Positions 54,873 through 63,464 of a stretch of 64,000 nucleotides of DNA are shown here, piece after piece. Under the pieces are notes generated by a model. The model saw nothing but the letters and a program-made list of their open reading frames with translations. It ran no database searches and had not been told where the DNA came from. Positions within the stretch are counted from its first letter, which is position 1; each line of letters begins with the position of its first letter. Made by a program: the position numbers and the translations under genes. The stretch comes from Streptomyces sp. ISL-98 (GTDB lineage Bacteria > Actinomycetota > Actinomycetes > Streptomycetales > Streptomycetaceae): assembly GCF_018614055.1 (NCBI RefSeq), contig NZ_JAGGPB010000004.1:310001-374000 (forward strand), in the 5' to 3' direction.

Positions 54873-55820
54873 CTACTTGCCCCGCCCCGCCCCCAGCATC
54901 ACTCCGCCGAGAATCAGCACCATGCACACAACCCCCATCACGCCGGTCGCCTCGCCGAGCAGAGCGAAGGAGAGCAGCGCCACGCACACCGGCTGGAGGT
55001 AGTACACAACCCCCGCTCGCGCCGCGCCGATCAGGGCGATCGCCTTGTTCCAGGCGAAGAAGGCGACCGCGGAGGAGAAGACGCCGACGTACAGCAGCGG
55101 TCCGACCGTTCCCGTCGTCGGCTCGAAGCCGCCCTGGACGGCGAGGCTGACGGCGTACGCCGGGAGCAGCATCAGCGCGCCGAGCACGAACGTACTGAAG
55201 AGGAAGGCGAGTCCGCCCAGCCCGTCGGGCTTGCGGCGCAGCAGCGCGCTGTACGAGCCGAAGGAGAGGGCGGCGGCGAGCATCCACAGGTCGCCGGTGG
55301 CGAAGTCCATGGCGAGCGAGCCCTTGCTGACCAGGAGCAGCACTCCGGCGCAGGCGACGAGCATGCCGAGGGTGCGGCGGGCGCCGAGGCGCCGGCCGCC
55401 GAGGCGTTCGTAGAGTGCCATCAGGACCGGCGAGGCGGCCATGATCATGCCCATGTTGCCTGCGGAGGTGGACAGTCCGGCCTGGTTGACGAGGGTGTTG
55501 TAGACGGTGACGCCGAGCAGCGAGGCCAGCGTGACGAAGCCCAGGTGGCGGCGGAGCAGGGCCCGTTGGCGCCAGGCCTCGCGGGCCGCGAAGGGGGCCA
55601 CGGCGACGATGGCCACGATCCAGCGCCAGAAGGCGGCCTGCACGGGGGGTACGGAGTCGTGGAGGGCGCGGGATGTGACGAAGCTTCCCGACCAGACGAC
55701 CGTAGCGACGGCGGCGAGGACGAGGCCGAGCGCGGAGGCCTGCTTCAGCCCCTTCGCCCTCCCCACTGCCGACTCGCCGCTGATGCTGATGCCGGCACGG
55801 ACGCGGTCCAGGACTGCCAC
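54873..55820 (-). CDS. EamA-family transporter (DMT superfamily), copy 1
   Basis: A ten-helix drug/metabolite-type transporter of 315 residues from ATG 55820. Two EamA repeats are visible (ATVVWSGSFVTSRALHDSVPP in the first; PLLYVGVFSSAVAFFAWNKAIALIGAARAGV in the second). The substrate and direction are unknown; members export amino acids or metabolites. It begins 47 bases after the stop of EamA copy 2, and its likely promoter motif lies inside the end of that gene. Confidence 0.92.
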   Translation of the reverse strand: MAVLDRVRAGISISGESAVGRAKGLKQASALGLVLAAVATVVWSGSFVTSRALHDSVPPVQAAFWRWIVAIVAVAPFAAREAWRQRALLRRHLGFVTLASLLGVTVYNTLVNQAGLSTSAGNMGMIMAASPVLMALYERLGGRRLGARRTLGMLVACAGVLLLVSKGSLAMDFATGDLWMLAAALSFGSYSALLRRKPDGLGGLAFLFSTFVLGALMLLPAYAVSLAVQGGFEPTTGTVGPLLYVGVFSSAVAFFAWNKAIALIGAARAGVVYYLQPVCVALLSFALLGEATGVMGVVCMVLILGGVMLGAGRGK

Positions 55821-55867
55821 TGATATCCCTCTTCCCTCTCCCCGTTCGGGGATCTTGGTTACGGGAT

Positions 55868-56794
55868 CTACCGTCGCACCGACGCACCAGTCAGGTCCAT
55901 CGAATGTTTCGAACCATTCCCTTCAGGTGAGCTGAAAGATCGGGGCCTGACGGTCATCTGCCCCACCAGCGTCGCGCCGAGCGCGATCACCATTCCGATC
56001 ACCTGCACCGGCGTCAGCGCCTGCCCCAGCGCCGCCCATCCGATGACCGCGGCCGTCAGCGGCGACAGCGGGCCGAGAAAGGTGACGGAGGTCGCCGTCA
56101 GCCGCCCGATGCCGCGGAACCAGAGCCAGTAGGCGACCGCGGTGTTGACCAGCGCGAGGTAGAGGTAACCCGCCACCGCACGCCCGTCGAGCGCGGGCGG
56201 CGCACCCTCCACCAGGAGCGCGACGGGCGCGATCAACAGCCCGCCCGCAGTGAGCTGCCAGCCCGTCATGACCAGCGGGCCCACGCCGTCGGGCCGGCCC
56301 CAGCGCTTGGTGAGGACGGTGCCCGCGGCCATCGAGGCGGAGGAGGTGAGGGCGGCCACCACCCCGATCATGTCCAGCGCCGCCGTGGCGCGCAGTACGA
56401 CCAGGCTGACGCCCAGCGCCGCCGCGATCCCGGTGAGCAGGGTGCGTACGGTCGGCTTCTCGCTGAGCAGGAGCATCGCGAGCCCGGCCACCCACAGCGG
56501 CGCGAGCGAGCCGAAGACCGCCGCCATGCCGCCGGGGAGGCGGTAGGCAGAGAGGAAGAGCAGCGGGAAGAACGCCCCGATGTTCAGCGCTCCGAGGGCG
56601 GCCGCCTTCCACCACCAGGCGCCGCGCGGCAGGGTCCGGCCGATCGCGAGCAGCATGAGCCCGGCGGGGAGTGCGCGTATGAGGCCGGTGAACAGCGGCC
56701 GGTCGGGCGGCAGGAACTCGGTGGTGACGGCGTACGTGGAACCCCACGAGATGGGTGCGAGCGCGGTCAGGGCGATTGTTCCGGCGCGGTTCAT
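55868..56794 (-). CDS. EamA-family transporter (DMT superfamily), copy 2
   Basis: A ten-helix transporter of 308 residues, divergent from the MarR regulator. It opens ALTALAPISWGSTYAVTTEFLPPDRPLFTG and has the second repeat LVNTAVAYWLWFRGIGRLTATSV. The final 25 residues are hydrophilic (SSPEGNGSKHSMDLTGASVRR); their coding bases include the motif 55890-55910, so this tail may have been added by run-on into a promoter. Expression is probably controlled by the MarR operator at 56821. Confidence 0.92.
   Translation of the reverse strand: MNRAGTIALTALAPISWGSTYAVTTEFLPPDRPLFTGLIRALPAGLMLLAIGRTLPRGAWWWKAAALGALNIGAFFPLLFLSAYRLPGGMAAVFGSLAPLWVAGLAMLLLSEKPTVRTLLTGIAAALGVSLVVLRATAALDMIGVVAALTSSASMAAGTVLTKRWGRPDGVGPLVMTGWQLTAGGLLIAPVALLVEGAPPALDGRAVAGYLYLALVNTAVAYWLWFRGIGRLTATSVTFLGPLSPLTAAVIGWAALGQALTPVQVIGMVIALGATLVGQMTVRPRSFSSPEGNGSKHSMDLTGASVRR
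55890..55910. promoter_or_regulatory. Motif shared by the alc and EamA leaders (copy 2)
   Basis: GTCAGGTCCATCGAA, one variable base, then GTTTC; differs from 53867-53887 only at the variable base. It lies 70 bases upstream of EamA copy 1 and inside the 3' end of EamA copy 2. Confidence 0.5.
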
Positions 56795-56820
56795 GGCAAC
56801 CCCCAGGAGTAGCTTGGTCC

Positions 56821-56846
56821 AAAGTAGCTTACTCGTAAGCTACTTT
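56821..56846. promoter_or_regulatory. MarR operator between EamA copy 2 and marR-type gene
   Basis: AAAGTAGCTTAC - TC - GTAAGCTACTTT has perfect 12-base arms. A third half-site AGTAGCTT is at 56808-56815. Centred between the two divergent starts (56794 and 56898), it is the expected site for the MarR-type regulator. Confidence 0.85.
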
Positions 56847-56897
56847 CCGTCAAGCAACTTTCTTGCGGTCGACCGAACCTCTGCAGATACTGCGGGC

Positions 56898-57404
56898 ATG
56901 ACGACCAAGGCGACCAAGGACCCCGTCGACGCCATCACCGCCCAGTGGGCCGAGGTGCGACCCGAGCTCGACACCGCCCCGATGGCCGTCTTCGGCCGCA
57001 TCTACCGGATCGCGCGCGCCATGGGCGACCGCATCGAGAAGGCGTACGCGCAATTCGGCATCTCGCGCGGCGAGTTCGACGTCCTCGCCACGCTGCGCCG
57101 CTCCGGCGAGCCGTACACACTCTCACCGCGCCAGCTCTCCGCGACGCTGATGCTGACCACCGGAGGGATGACGGGCCGCCTCGACAAGCTGGAGCGGGCC
57201 GGACTGCTGGTCCGCAGCCCTGATCCGCACGACCGGCGCGGCCTGCGCGTGACGCTCTCGGAGCGCGGCCTCGCGATCGTCGACCAGGCGGTGGTCACCG
57301 GTCTGGAGCTGCAGAGCGAGGCGCTGGAAGGGCTCGGCGAGGAGCAGGCGGAGCAGCTCTCGGAGCTGCTGCGACAGCTGCTGGCGGGCACGGCCGAAGG
57401 GTAG
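56898..57404 (+). CDS. MarR-family transcriptional regulator
   Basis: A 168-residue regulator from ATG 56898. The winged helix is FGISRGEFDVLATLRRSG, then LSPRQLSATLMLTTGGMTGRLDKLERAGLLVRSPDPHDRRGLRVTLSE, cut by the wing turn DPHDRRG. It probably represses itself and the divergent exporter until a ligand binds. The C-terminal dimerisation helix is complete. Confidence 0.94.
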   Translation: MTTKATKDPVDAITAQWAEVRPELDTAPMAVFGRIYRIARAMGDRIEKAYAQFGISRGEFDVLATLRRSGEPYTLSPRQLSATLMLTTGGMTGRLDKLERAGLLVRSPDPHDRRGLRVTLSERGLAIVDQAVVTGLELQSEALEGLGEEQAEQLSELLRQLLAGTAEG

Positions 57405-57417
57405 GAAAACGCACCGA

Positions 57418-57457
57418 AGGCGCCCCCGCTGCCGTATGTACGGAGCAGGGGCGCCCT
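57418..57457. terminator. Bidirectional terminator after the MarR gene
   Basis: GGCGCCCC (57419-57426) pairs with GGGGCGCC (57449-57456), with inner stems GCT/AGC and CCGTA/TACGG separated by small bulges. It lies between the convergent marR-type gene and the small membrane protein gene. Confidence 0.7.
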
Positions 57458-57500
57458 CAGAAAGCTGTGCCTGGCGGCAGAGCCCGGACCCGGACGCGGG

Positions 57501-57734
57501 TCAGCGGCTCTGCTTCCTGGACTTGTCCAGCACCATGACGAGACCCGCGATCACCAGGAACAGGCCGATCGGTGCCGCGACATACAGGCCGAGGGTCTCG
57601 GCCACACTCAGGCCCGGACCCGGGTCGTCACCGTCGTCGGGGGTGACCGCGAGCGCGGGGGACGACATGAGCAGCATCATCAGCGTCGTACCGGCCGCGA
57701 CGGCTCCGGCGCGCAGGGTGTTCTTCTTGTCCAC
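57501..57734 (-). CDS. Small secreted or membrane protein, unknown function
   Basis: A 77-residue protein from GTG 57734 (VDKKNTLRAGAVAAG). A signal-like hydrophobic segment (GTTLMMLLMSSPALAV) ends in an AxA-type site, followed by an acidic linker (TPDDGDDPGPGLS). A second hydrophobic helix (LYVAAPIGLFLVIAGLVMVL) and a basic tail (DKSRKQSR) follow. This resembles a small type-I membrane protein. It lies 20 bases after malQ in the same direction, so it may be read through from malQ. Confidence 0.65.
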   Translation of the reverse strand: MDKKNTLRAGAVAAGTTLMMLLMSSPALAVTPDDGDDPGPGLSVAETLGLYVAAPIGLFLVIAGLVMVLDKSRKQSR

Positions 57735-57754
57735 GGTGCCAACGTAGCGAATGC

Positions 57755-59920
57755 CTACGAGGGCCGCGCGCCCGGGGGTGCCATACGCAGTGCCGCACGG
57801 ATTCCCGCAGGCGATCCCACAGGCACTCCCCCCGAGGCCCTGAACACGTCGATCAGCCTGTGCACCCGCGGCGAGGCAGCCAGGTCCTCCAGGGTTACGG
57901 GATGTCCCTCGGCGTCGGCGACGGGCAGCCGCCAGTTGGGGTACTGGTCCCAGGTGCCCGGCAGATTCTGCGGGCGCCGGTCGCCCACCGCGTCCGGCAG
58001 CCAGATGCCGACCATCCGGGCCGGGGTGCTCAGCAGGAAGCGGTAGACGGCGCGGATCTCGCCCTCCTCGTCGCCCGCGCCCTCCGGCAGCAGCCCCAGC
58101 CGCGCCAGGTACGCCAGCCATTCGGCGACCTCCGCCGTACCCTCGGCGTGCTCCTCCTCCAGGGGCCGGGTGAGCAGGCCCAGGCGGTGGCGCAGCGCGA
58201 CATGGCCGCCGGTGAGGCGGGCGGCGGTGGACGGCAGGTCGTGCGTGGTGGCGGTGGCCACGCAGTGCTCGCGCCAGTTCTGCGGGGGGAGGGGCTCGCC
58301 CGTATCGGCCCAGTCGCGTTCGAACCACAGCACCGAGGTGCCGGAGACTCCGCGCTCGTCGAGGGCGTCGCGCACACCGGGCTCGACGGTGCCGAGGTCC
58401 TCCCCTATGACGACGGCGCCGGCCAGGTGTGCCTCCAGCGCGAGGACGGCGAGCATCGCCTCCGCGTCGTAGCGGACGTACGTCCCCTCCGTGGGCTCGC
58501 GGCCCTCCGGAACCCACCACAACCGGAAGAGCCCCATCACGTGGTCGATGCGCAGGGCGCCGGCATGGCGCAGGAGCCCGCGCAGCAGGCCTCGGAACGG
58601 GGCGTACGCCGCTTCGGCGAGGACGTCCGGGCGCCACGGCGGCAGGCCCCAGTCCTGGCCGCGCGCGTTGAAGGCGTCCGGCGGGGCGCCGACCGACATG
58701 CCCCGGGCGAAGGCGTGCTGCTGCGCCCAGGCGTCGGCGCCGCCGGGATGCACGCCGACGGCCAGGTCGTGCACGACGCCGACAGGCATACCGGCGTCAC
58801 GGGCGGCGCGCTGGGCGGAGGCCAGCTGGGAGTCGGTGAGCCAGGCCAGCCAGCAGTGCAGATCGACCCGGTTGTACAGGTCGGAGCGGGCGTGCCGGAC
58901 CTCGGCGGCGCGCGGGTCGTCGCGCAGCCCGGCGGGCCAGGTGTGCCAGTCCGAGCCGTGCACCTCGGCGAGCGCGCACCAGGTCGCGTGGTCCTCCAGG
59001 GCGGCGCCCTGCTCGGCGAGGAAATCGCAGAAGGCGGCGCGGCGGCCGGGGCCGAGCGGCACCTTCCGTACGGCCTCCAGGGCTTCCTTCTTCAGCTCCC
59101 ACACGGCGTCGCGGTCGATCAGCGCGCCCTTGTTCAGGACGGAGTCGCGCAGCGCGGCGGCCTGTTCGAGCAGGTCTTCGATGCGCGCGCGGTCGCCTGC
59201 CGGGACATGCGCGAACTCGGGCACGTCCTCGACCCGCAGGTGTACGGGATCGGGGAAGCGGCGCGAGGACGGACGGTAGGGCGAGGGGTCCGTCGGCGTA
59301 CCGGGGACGGCCGCGTGCAGCGGATTGATCTGTACGAATCCGACGCCGAGGGAGCGTCCCGACCAGGCGGCCAGTTCGGCGAGGTCTCCGAGGTCGCCCA
59401 TGCCCCAGGAGCGCCGGGACAGCAGGGAGTAGAGCTGGACGAGCAGCCCGTAGGAGCGGCCGGGTGGCTGCGGGACGCGGTCGGGGGCGACGACGAGGGT
59501 GGCGGCCCCCTCGGCCCCGTCCGGCGTGCGCACGCTCAACCGGTGCACGCCGAGCGGCAGTTGACCCCACCCCTCCTCGCCCCGGGGCGGGGTCTGCCAC
59601 TCCACTGGCCACTCCACGGTCTCGCCCTGCTCCGTTTCGACGCGGAGCAGGGCGCCGTCGGGGAGGCCGGTCAGGGCCGGTGGCGGCAGTGGGCCTGCGG
59701 GGCCCGCCCAGGTCACCACCGTCGCGGGCAGCAGACGGTGTGCGGCGGCCGTCCCGTGGGCGTCGAGGGCTGCCCGTACCGCCTCGGGTGTTCCCGCGTC
59801 CACGCCGAGGGCCGCGAGCACGGCCACAACGGTGTCGTCGGGGACCTGGAGGGTGCGGTTCGCCGATGGCTGGTAGGACGTGGCGACGCCGTGCAGGGCG
59901 GCGAGGCGGGCAAGGCCCAT
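57755..59920 (-). CDS. malQ: 4-alpha-glucanotransferase (amylomaltase)
   Basis: Transfers maltosyl and longer units between alpha-1,4-glucans; GH77 family. It has 721 residues, with the N-terminal extension of about 150 residues seen in MalQ of enteric and actinobacterial type. The catalytic nucleophile is Asp459 (RIDHVMGLFRLWW), the acid/base Glu507 (VIGEDLGTV), and the third carboxylate lies in TTHDLPS. ATG 59920 follows directly on the TGA of the small gene upstream (TGAATG), suggesting coupled translation. Confidence 0.96.
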   Translation of the reverse strand: MGLARLAALHGVATSYQPSANRTLQVPDDTVVAVLAALGVDAGTPEAVRAALDAHGTAAAHRLLPATVVTWAGPAGPLPPPALTGLPDGALLRVETEQGETVEWPVEWQTPPRGEEGWGQLPLGVHRLSVRTPDGAEGAATLVVAPDRVPQPPGRSYGLLVQLYSLLSRRSWGMGDLGDLAELAAWSGRSLGVGFVQINPLHAAVPGTPTDPSPYRPSSRRFPDPVHLRVEDVPEFAHVPAGDRARIEDLLEQAAALRDSVLNKGALIDRDAVWELKKEALEAVRKVPLGPGRRAAFCDFLAEQGAALEDHATWCALAEVHGSDWHTWPAGLRDDPRAAEVRHARSDLYNRVDLHCWLAWLTDSQLASAQRAARDAGMPVGVVHDLAVGVHPGGADAWAQQHAFARGMSVGAPPDAFNARGQDWGLPPWRPDVLAEAAYAPFRGLLRGLLRHAGALRIDHVMGLFRLWWVPEGREPTEGTYVRYDAEAMLAVLALEAHLAGAVVIGEDLGTVEPGVRDALDERGVSGTSVLWFERDWADTGEPLPPQNWREHCVATATTHDLPSTAARLTGGHVALRHRLGLLTRPLEEEHAEGTAEVAEWLAYLARLGLLPEGAGDEEGEIRAVYRFLLSTPARMVGIWLPDAVGDRRPQNLPGTWDQYPNWRLPVADAEGHPVTLEDLAASPRVHRLIDVFRASGGVPVGSPAGIRAALRMAPPGARPS

Positions 59921-60190
59921 TCAGACCCCCGTGGGCTCCATGCCCGATGCTGTGCCGTGGGCAGTCGGTTCGCTGGTCAGGGGTGCGGCGTCGGCCATCG
60001 GGGGCTCGCTGGTGAGCGGGGCGGCGTCGGCCATCGGAGGCTCGCTGGTCAGCGGCGGCTCGGTGGTGAGCAGCGGCTCCGCATAGTCGTATGAGGCGTA
60101 GTCGTATCCGGCGTGCATCGCGTCGTATGCCGTGGTCGGGCCCGGCACCTGTTTGGACAGGGCGGAAAGGAGAAGCTGTGCTGCGGCCAC
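59921..60190 (-). CDS. Small protein with 12-residue tandem repeats, coupled to malQ
   Basis: An 89-residue protein from GTG 60190 with GGGAGG five bases upstream. The N-terminal half is AAAQLLLSALSKQVPGPTT followed by YDYASYDYAEP. The C-terminal half repeats LTSEPPMADAAP about two and a half times. No known domain. Its TGA is followed immediately by the ATG of malQ, so it may act as a leader cistron. It could also be a spurious frame over a repeat, but the good ribosome site and Ser/Pro/Glu composition favour coding. Confidence 0.55.
   Translation of the reverse strand: MAAAQLLLSALSKQVPGPTTAYDAMHAGYDYASYDYAEPLLTTEPPLTSEPPMADAAPLTSEPPMADAAPLTSEPTAHGTASGMEPTGV
59967..60076. repeat. 36-base tandem repeat
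   Basis: Units begin at 59967, 60003 and 60039; the third is partial or diverged. Unit 2 reads GGCTCGCTGGTGAGCGGGGC then GGCGTCGGCCATCGGA. The period is a multiple of three and keeps the reading frame of the small gene. Confidence 0.75.
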
Positions 60191-60378
60191 AGGGGCCTCC
60201 CTACGGTGGTCTACGTGGACACAGCAGCCCTACCCAGTGGGCGCGGCCGCAGACGTATACATTCCCCGAACGTGTCCCGGGTCACAATCCGTTCCCCCTT
60301 GGGAAATTGACAGCTCGGCGGCCGGGTGGTGGGCTCGGTGCCCACACTGGGATGTCTGAGGCGACTGGGGAGACGGCT

Positions 60379-63366
60379 GTGCAGCTCGGGCGCAGGAGAG
60401 GCGCGACCGCTGTCGCGGTCGCCGTAATAGGCGGTCTGCTCGGCGGTGCGCACGGTGCGTTCGCCGCCCCGTCCGACCCAGGCCCCGGTACCCCCGCCAC
60501 CACCTTGCCGGACCGCGAGAGCGATGCCGCGCTGCCACCCGTTTGGCCGCGTCCGCAGTCGATGCGGGCGGCGGGGCCGGCGGTCCCCGTGGGCGACGAC
60601 GCGGTGCTCGTAGCGGGGCGCGGATCCGATTCGTACGCCGTGGAGGCGCTCGAAGCGGTGCTGCGCGGGGCGGGCGTGAAGACGCTGTACAGCGTCAAGG
60701 AGGGCGAGCCGGTGCCCGCGCGCGGCCTCGTCGTGAAGGCGGGCGGAACCGGCGCGCAGGACGCGCTGCGTGCCCTGCGCGCCACCGCACGTGACGACCT
60801 GCCGTCCGGCGGCTACAGGATCGCCGTCGGCAGCGTCGACGGCCGGGACACGGTCGCGCTCGACGGGATCGGCGACGACGGTCTCTTCCACGCCGCGCAG
60901 ACCCTGCGGCAGCTCGTCACAGCCGCCAAGGACGGGCAGGGCGGGCAGGAGATCGCCGGGGCCATGGTCCGCGACTGGCCGGGGACGGCCGTACGCGGGA
61001 TGACCGAGGGTTTCTACGGGCAGCCGTGGACGCCCGAACAGCGCCTCGCGCAGATCGACTTCATGGCCCGCACCAAGCAGAACCGTTATCTCTACGCGCC
61101 CGGCGACGACCCGTACCGCCAGGCACGCTGGCGCGACCCCTACCCGGCGGACCAGCGCGCCGCCTTCCGGGCGCTCGCCGAACGGGCCCGGCGCAGCCAT
61201 GTGACGCTGGGCTGGGCCGTGGCTCCCGGGCAGGCGATGTGCATGTCGTCGGACGACGACATCAAGGCGCTCAACCGCAAGTTCGACGCGATGTGGGCGC
61301 TCGGGGTGCGGTCCTTCCAGCTCCAGTTCCAGGACGTCAGCTACAGCGAGTGGCACTGCGGCCAGGACTCCGACACGTTCGGCTCGGGCCCCCGTGCGGC
61401 GGCGAAGGCGCACGCCCGCGTGGCCAACGCCGTGGCGAAGCATCTGACTGAGCGGCACCCGGGGGCGGAGCCGCTGTCCGTGATGCCGACGGAGTTCTAC
61501 CAGGAGGGCAACACCGCGTACCGGCAGGCCCTGGCCGCCCAGCTGGACGACGGGGTGCAGGTCGCGTGGACGGGTGTCGGCGTCGTACCGAAGACGATCA
61601 CCGGGCGTGAACTGGCGGGCGCGCGCACCGCGTTCAGGCGTCCGCTGGTCACCATGGACAACTACCCCGTCAACGATTACGCGCAGGACCGCATATTCCT
61701 CGGCCCCTATACGGGCCGTGAGCCTGCCGTCGCGACCGGCTCGGCGGCTCTCCTCGCCAACGCCATGGAACAGGCCTCCGCCTCCCGCATCCCCCTCTTC
61801 ACGGCCGCCGACTACGCCTGGAACCCCCGGGGTTACCAGCCGCAGGAGTCCTGGCAGGCCGCGATCGACGACCTGGCGGGCGCCGACGCACCCGCCCGCG
61901 AGGCGATGCGGGCGCTGGCCGGCAATGACGCCTCCTCCGTACTGGGCGGCGAGGAATCGGCGTATCTGCGTCCGCTGATCCACGACTTCTGGCGTGCGCG
62001 TACGTCCACGGACCAGGGCGTGCGGGACGCGGCGGCCAAGAGGCTGCGCGCCGCCTTCACCGTGATGCGGGAGGCGCCGCAGCGGCTCCGGTCGTCGGCG
62101 GGCGGTGCGTTCGACGACGAGGTACGGCCGTGGATCGAGCAGCTGGCGCGGTACGGCACGGCGGGCGAGCTCTCCGTCGACCTGCTCCAGGCGCAGGCGC
62201 GCGGCGACGGCCGGGCCGCCTGGCGGGCGTCACTCGACCTGGACGAGCTGCGCGGCTCCCTCAAGGCGAGCCCGGCCACCGTCGGCAAGGGCGTGCTCGA
62301 CCCGTTCCTCACGCAGGTGCGCAAGGAGGCGGACGCCTGGACCGGCGCCGACCGCAAGGGCGGAAGCGTCTCCGGGGGCCCGGGCTCGTACACCGTGCAG
62401 CTCGGCCGGCCGCGTCCCATCGAGGCGCTGACCGCCATGACGGAGCCCGGTAAGGGCGAGGGCGCGGCCGTCGAGGCGCACGTCCCCGGTCAGGGCTGGC
62501 GGCGCATCGGCACGCTGCACGGCAGCGGCTGGACGCAGGCGGACGCCGAGGATGCGCGCGCGGATGCGATACGCGTGTCCTGGCAGGAGTCCCGGAAGGG
62601 CGCCGATGCGCCCGCCGTCCACCACCTCGTGCCCTGGTTCGCGGACGAGCCGCGTGCGGAGCTGCGGCTCAAGCGCACCGAGACGGACGCGGAGATCGGC
62701 GGCAGGCCGCAGCGCGTCGAGGCACGGCTGACCGGCCAGCGCCCCGGGGATGTGCGGGCCCGGCTGACGGCCGAGCCGCCCAAGGGCATAGCGGTGAGGG
62801 CGCCGCGGACGACGACGGTGCCGCGCGGCTCCCGCGCCACCGTCCCCGTCGAGATCAGCGTGGACAAGTCGGTGCCTGCGGGCGAGTACAAGGTGCCGGT
62901 CGCCTTCGACGGCCAGGAGAGCGTCCTGACGGTGCGGGCGTTCCCGCGCACGGGGGGCCCGGACCTGATCCGCGGCGAGGGCGCGAGGGTCTCGTCGTCC
63001 GGCGACGAGACCGCCGACTTCCCGGCCCCGGCCGCCGCCGACGGCGACCCGGCAACCCGCTGGACCTCGCCGGTCGGCCCTTCCGCGTGGTGGCAGGCCG
63101 AGCTGGCGGAGCCGGTGCGGCTCGGCCAGGTCGTACTGCACTGGCAGGAGGCGTACGCGAAGAAGTACCGCGTCCAGGTGTCGGAGGACGGCCGTACATG
63201 GCGCACGGCGGCAACCGTCAGGGACGGGCAGGGCGGGCGCGAGTCGGTGCGGATGGATGCGAAGGGGGCGCGCTTCGTGCGGGTGCAGTGCGACGAGCGG
63301 GCGCTGCCGTTCGGTTACTCGCTGTTCGGGGTGGAGGCGTACGCGGTGGATGCGCCCTCGGAGTGA
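60379..63366 (+). CDS. Secreted GH84-type beta-N-acetylglucosaminidase with CBM32-like tail
   Basis: Predicted extracellular glycoside hydrolase of 995 residues. GTG 60379 is preferred (GGGGAGA five bases upstream); ATG 60352 is an alternative adding nine residues. The signal peptide is RRRGATAVAVAVIGGLLGGAHGAFA cut at AFA-AP. A GH20-like helper domain (about 45-200) is followed by the GH84 barrel: TEGFYGQPWTPEQRL, RTKQNRYLYAPGDDPY. At the catalytic position, where the family has an Asp-Asp pair, the sequence reads QFQDVSYSEW (Gln318-Asp319). A helical domain, an immunoglobulin-like region and a discoidin-type CBM32 (DGDPATRWTSPVG, end) complete it. Confidence 0.9.
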   Translation: MQLGRRRGATAVAVAVIGGLLGGAHGAFAAPSDPGPGTPATTLPDRESDAALPPVWPRPQSMRAAGPAVPVGDDAVLVAGRGSDSYAVEALEAVLRGAGVKTLYSVKEGEPVPARGLVVKAGGTGAQDALRALRATARDDLPSGGYRIAVGSVDGRDTVALDGIGDDGLFHAAQTLRQLVTAAKDGQGGQEIAGAMVRDWPGTAVRGMTEGFYGQPWTPEQRLAQIDFMARTKQNRYLYAPGDDPYRQARWRDPYPADQRAAFRALAERARRSHVTLGWAVAPGQAMCMSSDDDIKALNRKFDAMWALGVRSFQLQFQDVSYSEWHCGQDSDTFGSGPRAAAKAHARVANAVAKHLTERHPGAEPLSVMPTEFYQEGNTAYRQALAAQLDDGVQVAWTGVGVVPKTITGRELAGARTAFRRPLVTMDNYPVNDYAQDRIFLGPYTGREPAVATGSAALLANAMEQASASRIPLFTAADYAWNPRGYQPQESWQAAIDDLAGADAPAREAMRALAGNDASSVLGGEESAYLRPLIHDFWRARTSTDQGVRDAAAKRLRAAFTVMREAPQRLRSSAGGAFDDEVRPWIEQLARYGTAGELSVDLLQAQARGDGRAAWRASLDLDELRGSLKASPATVGKGVLDPFLTQVRKEADAWTGADRKGGSVSGGPGSYTVQLGRPRPIEALTAMTEPGKGEGAAVEAHVPGQGWRRIGTLHGSGWTQADAEDARADAIRVSWQESRKGADAPAVHHLVPWFADEPRAELRLKRTETDAEIGGRPQRVEARLTGQRPGDVRARLTAEPPKGIAVRAPRTTTVPRGSRATVPVEISVDKSVPAGEYKVPVAFDGQESVLTVRAFPRTGGPDLIRGEGARVSSSGDETADFPAPAAADGDPATRWTSPVGPSAWWQAELAEPVRLGQVVLHWQEAYAKKYRVQVSEDGRTWRTAATVRDGQGGRESVRMDAKGARFVRVQCDERALPFGYSLFGVEAYAVDAPSE

Positions 63367-63464
63367 CGCGCTCGGTGGTCGGGGTGCCTGCGGGGCGGGT
63401 AGGGGAACCGGCCCCGCAGGGACCGCACCCCAACGCACGCCCCGCACCGCAAAAGCCCGGACCG

